Shown one piece after another: positions 40,578-48,560 of a stretch of DNA of 64,000 nucleotides (its first letter is position 1; every line of letters starts with the position of its first letter). The notes beneath the pieces were generated by a model, which was not told where the DNA came from, made no database searches, and saw nothing but the letters and a program-made list of their open reading frames with translations. The stretch comes from Pythium myriotylum (Eukaryota; Oomycota; Peronosporomycetes; Pythiales; Pythiaceae). The position numbers were made by a program, and so were the translations under genes. The stretch spans positions 434,001 through 498,000 of the forward strand of contig JALJCQ010000014.1 of NCBI GenBank assembly GCA_023091665.1. The letters run 5' to 3'.

Positions 40578-41030
40578 TCACGTTTCGCACAGCAACCTCT
40601 CCCCCGTTTGCTTTGGCCATGACAACTCGGAGTGCTGATCTTTCGAATGCGCTGCATTCGAAAGATCAGCATTAGAGTCATTTAGTAGTATCTTCAATGC
40701 GATGATGTTGTACATACTCTCAGATGCACTCCCCACGTCAGCTGTGGCCAAGGCACTGCGCTCTGCACTTCGAACGCCACGGAAAGTTGCATTCAACGCA
40801 CGTCGCAAAGGATGTTTAAGGAGCTGGGAGAGCGGTGGTGTTCCAGTTGGGTTCGATTGAATCCCACATCCCCCTCGCTCATCCAGTCGGATGGCATCAC
40901 GCTTGACCTGGATCGAGAGTTCTGCCGGGGAAAACTTCACGGTGCATCTTAGAGCGTCAATGGCTTTGAACGAGCAGGCGCATGGAAGGAAGACAATGAT
41001 GACGATGACATCAAGTTTCTTCGATACCAA
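40578..41030 (-). other. Possible small secreted protein, unsupported
   Basis: A 150-codon open frame starts MVSKKLDVIVIIVFLPCACS, which resembles a signal peptide, and continues without low complexity. It contains the perfect hairpin at 40633-40671 and has no paralog in the window and no clear promoter. I do not recognise it; it may be a chance frame or a relic. Confidence 0.25.
40633..40671. repeat. Perfect 18-bp hairpin with 3-base loop
   Basis: TGCTGATCTTTCGAATGC, loop GCT, then GCATTCGAAAGATCAGCA. An 18-bp perfect stem is very unlikely by chance and could be a structured RNA end or a transposon footprint. Confidence 0.7.
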
Positions 41031-41499
41031 CGGATTGACAGCTAAACAATCTCGAGTTGAGAAACCAGCAGCAGTGAAGTCGTCGTCGTCGTGGCAAGAC
41101 CCTGTTCTCCTCGAAGCTGTTGGGGTCTCCCTTGACTAGGTGAGGACTTGGAGTTGGCGAAGCAACTTTCATAGGGAACGCACTTCGCTGATTTTCATTC
41201 TAAAACTGGGATCAGTCGCGCCAACCGACGACGTGTAATAGTAATCCGTGCACGAAACGGGAAGTTCGAGACGATATTCGTCTCGCCCACCTTTGCTGAG
41301 AGTCAGGACTCTGCGAGTTTTGCAGGCTATACAGTACAAGGCAAGGACAGATCGGACCGAGCTCCAGTGTCTATTACAGCGCGTTTCATTTGTTGATTTA
41401 GTTTCCATCTCACCACCACCATCACTGCTTACGCCACCCACAGCAACATTTACTGCAAGCCCCCTCCACCCCGCCAACCCATCCAAAAGTCGCACGCAG

Positions 41500-42080
41500 C
41501 ATGACAACACGAGTCCAAGTGAGCCAAAAGAAAAAAAAAATTATTCGCGTTGTTTCGTTACCGTAGCGACTTATCCGTTGCGGTTCAATAGACATCACCT
41601 TCGCTACATACGACTTGGGGCGAGAAAAGTCGGTCATCGGACGAACGCGTGACCAGCTCGACTTCGACACAGTCGATTGATTAGGTACGGCAACCTCGCA
41701 GGCACTGCACGTATGTGTACTCGTCCTTGAGGTTGGCGCAGCGTCGTCGGACACAGTTGGGGTCCGGCTGCGCGTCGACGACAGTCGACTGTGCCGCCAC
41801 GACGATGAGAGCGACGACCGAGAGGATGGCAAGCTTCATGGCTGGATATGTGGCGAGTTGAGTTCTCCGGGTTGCTTTTGGTCGAGGTGGTATGTTTTGG
41901 AATGAGAAACTGATCTGGTGTTGGGGGTTGCGAGGGTCTTGAAGACCCCGATCCGCCCATTGTTAGACGCGATGCTCTGTTGTGTTGGTCGTTCCAAGAC
42001 GAACACATCAGAGTGATCGTTTGCTCGGTTGGGTGGTTCTTGCATGTCTCTACGTTCTCATCCACACGGCCAATAATACG
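41500..42080 (+). repeat. Inverted repeat 2, left arm
   Basis: Reverse complement of 42729-43310, with the peptide gene and its upstream block. The arms share ACACGAGTCCAAGTGAGCC-like sequence at the outer end and CGTTCTCATCCACACG at the inner end. Only about 650 bp separate the arms. Confidence 0.8.
41681..41839 (-). CDS. Small secreted four-cysteine peptide, copy C
   Basis: A 52-aa precursor with signal peptide MKLAILSVVALIVVAAQSTV and the same mature region as copies A and B (CVRRRC...CLRGC). The protein is identical to copy D in the opposite arm. An Inr-like CTCATTCCAAAACATACC (41889-41906, minus strand) lies 50-67 bp upstream. Variation relative to A and B is confined to the signal peptide region, so the mature sequence is conserved. 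Confidence 0.75.
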   Translation of the reverse strand: MKLAILSVVALIVVAAQSTVVDAQPDPNCVRRRCANLKDEYTYVQCLRGCRT

Positions 42081-42897
42081 TGGTCTTCAGCGCGGTTATC
42101 TTGTTGAGTCTTCGAATCGTTTATGCTCAATGGCAGGAAATTCAAGTGTCCTGGTTTAGACAGAAAGATAGTATTATTGTCGTGGTCAAAAGTCCGACAA
42201 GACTTTTCAGCGGGATACATCAGTGACAAACGACTCCAGAATAGGATTCTACCGGACGCAAATATACCAAATTGTGTGGTTTCTGCGTCATGAATGATGG
42301 AAGAGTCGTGGAGCACTCATGGCTCCACGGCAGCTATCGCATTCTTGAAACTAGAGTCGGAAAGAGGAAGCGCTGGGCATTCTTTTACGGCCACGCACGA
42401 GCCGAACCGAGTCGAGTTCGATCCAGTGTTTGAGAAAATTCGAGCATGTTAGAATTTTTGATTCATGACTTTTGGACACGTCGATACTGGACAGCACACA
42501 GAGTGTACACGAACACTCCACTCGAGACTAACGATTTGTCTGTTCGGATCTGACCCACCGCTGTGCATCCTCGCTGGACTCATGATTTGTCTTTGGGAGG
42601 TACGGTGATTGGCGACGAATTCAAGACAACACTCCAGACGACACTCCGGAACATTCTGGCGTGCTTCAAATCTCCCAACTAGACCCTTGGCCAGGACGAT
42701 AGATAAAAATGGTTACTATGCGCGTACATGTATTGGTCGTGTGGATGAGAACGTAGAGACATGCAAGAACCACCCAACCGAGCAAACGATCACTCTGATG
42801 TGTTCGTCTTGGAACGACCAACACAACAGAGCATCGCGTCTAACAATGGGCGGATCGGGGTCTTCAAGACCCTCGCAACCCCCAACACCAGATCAGT

Positions 42898-42918
42898 TTC
42901 TCATTCCAAAACATACCA
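42898..42918 (+). promoter_or_regulatory. Core promoter of peptide copy D
   Basis: TTCTCATTCCAAAACATACC, about 50-68 bp before the ATG, the same as at copy C. It is the best Inr match (TCATTCC) of the peptide group. Confidence 0.55.
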
Positions 42919-42966
42919 CCTCGACCAAAAGCAACCCGGAGAACTCAACTCGCCACATATCCAGCC

Positions 42967-43125
42967 ATGAAGCTTGCCATCCTCTCGGTCGTCGCTCTCA
43001 TCGTCGTGGCGGCACAGTCGACTGTCGTCGACGCACAGCCGGACCCCAACTGTGTCCGACGACGCTGCGCCAATCTCAAGGATGAGTACACGTACGTGCA
43101 GTGCCTGCGAGGTTGCCGTACCTAA
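42967..43125 (+). CDS. Small secreted four-cysteine peptide, copy D
   Basis: A 52-aa precursor identical in protein sequence to copy C, arranged head-to-head with it. Signal peptide, cleavage site (VDA before QPDP), four cysteines and CRT ending are intact. Confidence 0.75.
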   Translation: MKLAILSVVALIVVAAQSTVVDAQPDPNCVRRRCANLKDEYTYVQCLRGCRT

Positions 43126-43389
43126 TCAATCGACTGTGTCGAAGTCGAGCTGGTCACGCGTTCGTCGATGACCGACTTTCTCGCCCCAAGTCGTATGTAG
43201 CGAAGGTGATGTCTATTGAATCGCAACGGATGAGTCGCTACGGTAACGACACAACACGAGCATCTCTGTCCTTCTCTACTTTTGGCCCTCTTGGACTTGT
43301 TATGGCATGTAACGAGCTGGTTCTGCACTGCGTGGTGGACTAGATCGGTCGTCCAGTAAGTGTTGCTGTGGGTTTCGCAAGCATTATTA

Positions 43390-44139
43390 CTGTAAACTTT
43401 GTATTTTTGTACCCGGGGGTTATAGCCGTTAACCCCCCCTTGGGGAGGGGGTTCAAAAACAGGGGGGGTTGAAAAACAAAGTTTGTGCCAGCATCAAATG
43501 TATTATGATGTGTTATCTTATGGCTTGCATTCGACCCATGACGATGTCGTTGAGTCGGCGGGTGGGGCTACACGAAAGCGATCTCGTGTCCCGAGATGTC
43601 GCCCCAAGCATCTTCAGTTCACGAGATCATCCGCGAATGCTTTGTCATCTTCCTCTGCACGAGGTTGTGGTAGTGGAGAAAACAATCGAGCCCACCATCA
43701 GACAACTTCAGGTCGGGAGGGTTCTCCATAGTCTCGAGGAGCAGAGCTCCCGCCTCAAGCGGCGAGTCACACGGTGATGATTGAGTCTTTCATTTCTGTT
43801 CGCTTCGACGAGGAACGTTTCAAGCAATTCCGACATGAGGTCTCATTGTTTGCATCCAAGTTGGAAGATAAGGCGAAGCTCGACGAGAGACGCTGGGAAG
43901 CGGAGTCAGACCCCAGAGACGCTGAGGAATTCTAGAACGATCCAACCGAGTCAACCGAGCCAAAAGCCCACGATAGCAAGGTTCTAGAAGGTCCTGGCCT
44001 ACGATGTGAATAATTCAATGAGTTAACAAAATCTTTTACAAAGGGGGAGGGGGCATAAGTCGTTAACCCCCTCCTTGGGAGGGGTTAAAATAGAGGGAGG
44101 TTGAATTGGAGGGAGGGGGCTGAAATACAAAGTTTACAG
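43390..44139 (+). mobile_element. 750-bp DNA element with perfect 17-bp terminal inverted repeats, TA flanks
   Basis: The ends are CTGTAAACTTTGTATTT and its exact reverse complement (44123-44139), flanked by TA on both sides (43388-43389 and 44140-44141), as for elements that duplicate TA. Just inside each end is a GTTAACCCCC...GGGGAGGGG hairpin. The interior holds broken coding sequence: a frame with KRSRVPRCRPKHLQ (basic, nuclear-signal-like) and then MIESFISVRFDEERFKQFRH...LDERRWEAE before a stop at about 43936. No transposase catalytic motif is seen. It is probably a non-autonomous derivative. Confidence 0.7.
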
Positions 44140-44199
44140 TAGTTAGACTCTTCTGGTTCCTTCGATTTGGCTTTTTCTTATCATGTCGGATCGTTCAAG

Positions 44200-44780
44200 A
44201 ATGGGCACACTCAACAACTCCAACGCACAGCCAACCGGAGCTCTGAGTTGGCGTTGCTTTTGGCACTAATATGGTCTCTTGTGATCGCGAGCACCGTCCA
44301 TACGCCTGGATGTCTCTGTAAGGGGAGCCAGTGGTCGCATCAAGCCACCGATCGGCGTTCTTCGAGACTGGTTGCCTGGCTCGGATTTCGCATCTGGCGT
44401 CGGTTTTGACCGAGTACGTCTGCGACGTGTGAGAAGAGCTCCTCGATGTCTTCTCCAAGTCGACGCGGACCTCTCCAAGGCTCTTGCGGACAGCGGCGAC
44501 GCTGGATGGGCAAGCACTCGTCACGCTGAGGATCCCAGAGGCTCTCTCTGCCTGCCCCTTGCTGAGCTCCCCATGTGCACCCACCGTGGAGTGGTACAGA
44601 TCCTGCCTCGCCCATTGGCTGATGCCTGCTCACTTCTTCCACCCACACACGCGAATCGCTGGGTTCATCGTCGAAGGGGAAGATGGCGGCGACCTCGGCC
44701 TTCGCGTCGCTCCACGAGGCGTGCGTAGCTGCCGACGGCGCCTCGCTGGTCCGAGAGGTCGAGGCGCTTCTCGCCCAGGG
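44200..44780 (+). pseudogene. 5' fragment of a ROCO gene (upstream region and most of exon 1)
   Basis: Bases 44364-44780 match 48143-48560 almost base for base, including the ATG and MAATSAFASLHEACVAADGA. Homology stops abruptly at 44780, inside exon 1, before the first ankyrin repeat is complete. Weaker homology with gaps extends left to about 44200. It carries the promoter and start but nothing downstream. Confidence 0.8.
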
Positions 44781-44849
44781 TCCGCAACCCCGAACCCACT
44801 ACGAGACTTCAATCTCGCTATGCGGTCTATAACATCCAGCCAAGCGAGA

Positions 44850-44899
44850 TTTTTATTTCCAGGAGTTAGATTCTCAGTACAGCTAAGGCGACTGCCTGT
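44850..44899 (-). mobile_element. Retroelement-like 3' tail, copy 1
   Basis: The minus strand reads GGCAGTCGCCTTAGCTGTAC and continues to CTAACTCCTGGAAATAAAAA. The same sequence with a longer A tail is at 56242-56305. A shared stretch ending in an A run is what a SINE or LINE 3' end looks like. No complete element or target duplication was found. Confidence 0.45.
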
Positions 44900-44955
44900 C
44901 CAAGCGACATAGCAGTCCACTAGAACAACTCCTCTTGCCCATCCAGCCATTTACC

Positions 44956-45060
44956 CTAAAGCTCGCCATTCCCTCCGCCATCGCTCTCATTGCCGTGGCC
45001 GTGCAATCCACTCCCGTCGACGCGCAGCCGGATCCCACTTGTTTCCAGTGGTCCAACAAG
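44956..45060 (+). pseudogene. Broken peptide gene, copy J
   Basis: The signal peptide region is recognisable (LKLAIPSAIALIAVAVQSTP, then VDAQPDPTC) but the start ATG is replaced by CTA (44956). Homology ends after the first cysteine, where the frame runs into antisense ROCO-derived sequence. The upstream leader is cut by the retroelement-like tail about 50 bp before. It has no usable start and only one of four cysteines. Confidence 0.7.
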
Positions 45061-45099
45061 TTCCGGGTATTAGCCCCAGGCGTGCACATGGGGCTACCG

Positions 45100-45660
45100 A
45101 GCCGAACCCGAAGCGAATTATGACGGCTGACTCGCTTGCGAGATAAAGAGCATTGGGGTGTCGGTGGTCCTGAGCTCGAGGACGAAGCCGTTGATGCAAA
45201 TGATAGAGATCGCTTCATGTACGCCACATCCTCAAGATCGCACGGTGTCAACTTGTCACCCAACTCCACAATCTCCTTGCGGTTAGCCCACACAAAATGA
45301 CCTTCTGCGGTGGCCGCACACTGGAGTTGTGCAAGGTCGGAGATCGTGCGTTCATCGAAAGAGCTGTTGTGTAGCTTGAGCAAATCTCGAAGAAGTGCCA
45401 CAGTGGCTCGAGGAGAAAGTTTCCCACTCTTGGAAGGCTCAACCACGTGGTCTTCTGACAACTTGAGTTGGTGGTCAATAAGATTGTACATGGATAGTCT
45501 GGGCTCGCTCCGTCATGGACACGATTCCTACAAATGCAAAATTCAGCAGAAACATTACGATGCAACACGAAAAGAAAATCGTACCAGGAAAAATCAAGCC
45601 GATCACTTCCTCCAATATCCATATGCCTGCCTAATGACACAACCTCAGGCACGACATTTG
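45100..45660 (-). pseudogene. C-terminal fragment of a ROCO gene
   Basis: Matches 57080-57640 in ROCO B. It reads MYNLIDHQLKLSEDHVVEPS through SGPPTPQCSLSRKRVSRHNS on the minus strand, with a 3-base insertion (DHQ versus DQ) and a few substitutions. The match breaks at the beginning of the C2-like domain. No ROC or COR sequence adjoins it, so it is a duplicated fragment. Confidence 0.8.
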
Positions 45661-45826
45661 ACAGGATTCAAATGTCCCACATGTGTATCCCGTTGGAGCA
45701 CTGAAATTGGCGATTGCCGGAAGTTGCAAGCTGTGCAAGATGGTACAGTAGTCGAAAACAGAACGCCCCGAGGCAGGGTGTTTATTGCAGAGCGTTTTCG
45801 TGCTCTCTGTGCTGAACAGCTTCACT

Positions 45827-45893
45827 TTCGTCACCACCATCACCTCGATCACCACGATCATCGTCATCACCGTCATCACCATAATCACGACTT
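45827..45893 (+). repeat. Degenerate ATCACC minisatellite, copy 1
   Basis: Imperfect units such as ATCACC, ATCACG and ATCATC, ending CACGACTTGACTCCTG. It lies in a block (about 45685-45900) that is duplicated at 47110-47340. A purer ATC microsatellite follows at 46009-46060. Confidence 0.6.
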
Positions 45894-46008
45894 GACTCCT
45901 GTACTATTTACGTGAGTCACCCAGACCCACCAAGTTGAGCTCTTACAGGTGCACCAGTTTAACCCCGCCGAGTTATTAGGACTCACACAGACGAACTCAT
46001 CCTCACTT

Positions 46009-46060
46009 GCATCACCATCATCACCATCATCATCATCATCATCATCATCATCGTCAGACA
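46009..46060 (+). repeat. ATC microsatellite
   Basis: Mostly uninterrupted CATCAT units, giving polyserine or polyhistidine-like frames by chance. No gene contains it. Confidence 0.7.
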
Positions 46061-46355
46061 TTGCTGAGGTCACCCACACCAACATCACCCATCAACCAAG
46101 CCCACCCAGGTTATGGAGAACCAGCAAGCCAAAGCGGAACCCAAAAGAGCTAACATAAAATGGAGAACGGAAGAAAAACAATAAGCAAAAAAAGAAGAAG
46201 AAAAAAAGAACACAAAAAACAATTGTATTGCTTCCTTATCGTCGCGACTCATCCGTTGCGATTCAGTAGACCTCACCTTCACCCAAACTGCGAGCGAGAA
46301 AGTCGGTCATCGAACAAGCACGCGAGATCGGCTCGACCACGACGCAGTCGATTGA

Positions 46356-46514
46356 TTAGGTGCGGCAACCTCGCACGCACTGCTCGTACGAGAACTGGTC
46401 CCTCGAGTTGGCGCAGCGTCGTCGGACGCACTCGGGGTCTGGCCCTGCGTTGATAGAAGTCGCCTGCGCCGCCACGACGATGAGAGCGAAGACCGAGAGG
46501 ATGGCGAGCTTCAT
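46356..46514 (-). CDS. Small secreted four-cysteine peptide, copy E
   Basis: A 52-aa precursor with signal peptide MKLAILSVFALIVVAAQATS and a mature part with CVRRRC, an 11-residue gap (ANSRDQFSYEQ) and CVRGC-RT. The loop differs from copies A-D at about half its positions, while the cysteines, RRR and the C-terminal RT are kept, suggesting selection on the frame. An Inr-like CTCACTCCACAACCTACC is at 46567-46584 on the minus strand, and the upstream block is at 46814-46842. Function unknown. Confidence 0.75.
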   Translation of the reverse strand: MKLAILSVFALIVVAAQATSINAGPDPECVRRRCANSRDQFSYEQCVRGCRT

Positions 46515-46566
46515 GGCTGTATAATATGTGGTGAGTTGAGTTGTCTGGGTCGCTGGTGCTTGAGGT

Positions 46567-46584
46567 GGTAGGTTGTGGAGTGAG
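46567..46584 (-). promoter_or_regulatory. Core promoter of peptide copy E
   Basis: Minus strand CTCACTCCACAACCTACC, 53-70 bp upstream of the ATG; one base different from copies A and B. Confidence 0.55.
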
Positions 46585-47254
46585 AAAACCGAGAAAACTG
46601 GTTTGGTGTCGGAGGGCTATGCAAGACAGTTCTGTACACCGGAACGGCGAGGAGTCTCTCGTCCACGTCGCAGATGTAGTCGCTTCGAGACCCCGACCAA
46701 CGTGAGGTTCACCGATGGACGCGATAATGGGAATGTGTGTTGGTTGCTGGACGCCAAACGCATCCGAGCATCGCATCTAACACAGGCGCCATAACACAGA
46801 CAACCGTTTGCTCTCTTGCATATCTTTATGTTCTCACCCATTGCGCGAGTCGCACCACCACATCTGCGCCTATAACAAGAAGACGGACCATGCAGCCAAT
46901 GTCTCGATGGACTCCAATTGTAGCCCGCAGGCAGACACTCCATCCGATCCCGTCCTCTCCTCTCAGAGGAGAAGACGTGATCGGATGAAGTTCTCTGGCG
47001 TCTGCATGTCGAGGAGTCGCCGCGCCGTCTATCACACATCGCACAGGCTCCCTCTGCATGCACGTTGCTGAGGTCCGTTACCAACCAGATTGCTTCCATA
47101 CATGTATATCACGTTGGAGCTCTGCGATTGGCGATTCGGCGATTGCCATAAGTTGCAAGCTATGGTAGCCAAGAACACAAATCGCGCCGGGCCCTAGCGT
47201 TTACTGCATTAGAGCGCGTTGGTCGCGTTTCCTGTGTTGAATAGACTTCAGTTT

Positions 47255-47335
47255 CACCTTCGTCACTACCATCACCACGATCACCTCGATCACTTCGATC
47301 ACCACGATCACCACGATCCGTCATCACCATGATCA
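47255..47335 (+). repeat. Degenerate ATCACC minisatellite, copy 2
   Basis: Units ATCACC, ATCACG and ATCACT in tandem, ending ATCACGACTTGACTCCTG as in copy 1 at 45893. The two arrays differ in unit order and number. Confidence 0.6.
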
Positions 47336-47559
47336 CGACTTGACTCCTGCACTTATGTGATACCACACAAGGATCCAGCACAAAAGCACCATGGACCGTG
47401 GGTGAAAACATAGAGCAGAACAAGATGCGAGAGACACAGAGCGCCAGTATGCCAGTATTCTCCCTCCCCCGTGTTTCCCAGAACGATCATCGACGGGCAT
47501 CGGGCGAGGGCGCTCTCAACGCCGCCAAACACGAGAGTAAATCAACGACGACATTCGTG

Positions 47560-47576
47560 TCACTCTACAATCTGCC
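47560..47576 (+). promoter_or_regulatory. Core promoter of peptide copy F
   Basis: TCACTCTACAATCTGCC, about 47-63 bp before the start-codon position; a good match to the group although the gene lacks an ATG. Confidence 0.5.
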
Positions 47577-47622
47577 AGCTCAAGCACAAGTCCACCCAGC
47601 CAACGCGACTCGACACCAACCC

Positions 47623-47775
47623 TTGAAGCTCCCGCTCTTCTCGGTATCCGCAATCGTTGCCATGGCGGCGCAAGCAACCGTCGTCAACGCGACAGCCACG
47701 GAGTGCATTCGAATCCGCTGCGCCGGCTTGACGGGGTACGGATACATTCAGTGCACGTGGAGTTGCCGCGGTTGA
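47623..47775 (+). pseudogene. Peptide gene with lost start codon, copy F
   Basis: Reads LKLPLFSVSAIVAMAAQATV then CIRIRC-x10-CTWSC-RG, an otherwise intact four-cysteine peptide (C-x4-C-x10-C-x3-C). The position of the ATG is TTG (47623). An in-frame ATG at 47425 lies upstream of the core promoter, and the next internal Met would remove most of the signal peptide. It may be dead, use the TTG, or be joined to an upstream exon. The loop is shorter by one residue, like copy H. Confidence 0.6.
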
Positions 47776-48142
47776 TGCACTGAAGTGGAGTCGACCATGC
47801 ATGACGATGCTGGTGATGACGCAATTGAGGTCTATTGGTCGCAATAAAATCTGCCCGAACATTTACCACATATTCGTCCGCTGCTCGTCCGTCTCGTATT
47901 GTAGCGATAACGAAATAGCGCGGTCATTCTTTTCCGCACTCTACTTTCGGCGTCGGTGTGTGATGGTTTTGCCTCGGCACTTACGTGAGTCACCCAGACC
48001 CACCAAGTTGAGCTCTTGCAGGTCCATGGGACCGCTCGAGAAAGGGCGCACTCAACAACTACAGCGCACAACTCGAAATTGGCGTTACTTTTGGCACTAC
48101 TATGGTCTCTTGTGGTCGCGAGACCGTCTATACGCCTGGAGA

Positions 48143-48560
48143 GGCTGGTTGCCTGGCTCGGATTTCGCATCTGGCGTCGGTTTTGACCGAGTACGTCTGC
48201 GACGTGTGAGAAGAGCTCCTCGATGTCTTCTCCAAGTCGACGCGGACCTCTCCAAGGCTCTTGCGGACAGCGGCGACGCTGGATGGGCAAGCACTCGTCA
48301 CGCTGAGGATCCCAGAGGCTCTCTCTGCCTGCCCCTTGCTGAGCTCCCCATGTGCACCCACCGTGGAGTGGTACAGATCCTGCCTCGCCCATTGGCTGAT
48401 GCCTGCTCACTTCTTCCACCCACACACGCGAATCGCTGGGTTCATCGTCGAAGGGGAAGATGGCGGCGACCTCGGCCTTCGCGTCGCTCCACGAGGCGTG
48501 CGTAGCTGCCGACGGCGCCTCGCTGGTCCGAGAGGTCGAGGCGCTTCTCGCCCAGGGTCA
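48143..48560 (+). repeat. Direct repeat with 44364-44780
   Basis: About 418 bp, essentially identical, holding the ROCO A promoter region and most of exon 1. A more diverged inverted version lies at 31740-31930. Confidence 0.85.

Larger units (their letters stand above)
42729..43310 (-). repeat. Inverted repeat 2, right arm
   Basis: Reverse complement of 41500-42080. The outer end has diverged by several small indels near 43255-43300. The conserved upstream block of the peptide family is at 42735-42769. Confidence 0.8.
46515..47622. other. Spacer between peptide copies E and F
   Basis: Besides the promoters of E and F it contains a segment (47110-47340) duplicated from 45685-45900, including a second ATCACC minisatellite. 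No other gene recognised. Confidence 0.45.

Noticed and set aside
44900..45123. Reading 44935-45123 as an intact secreted peptide
   Set aside because: It lacks the ATG at the family position, loses three of four cysteines and ends in antisense ROCO sequence, so it is listed as a pseudogene.
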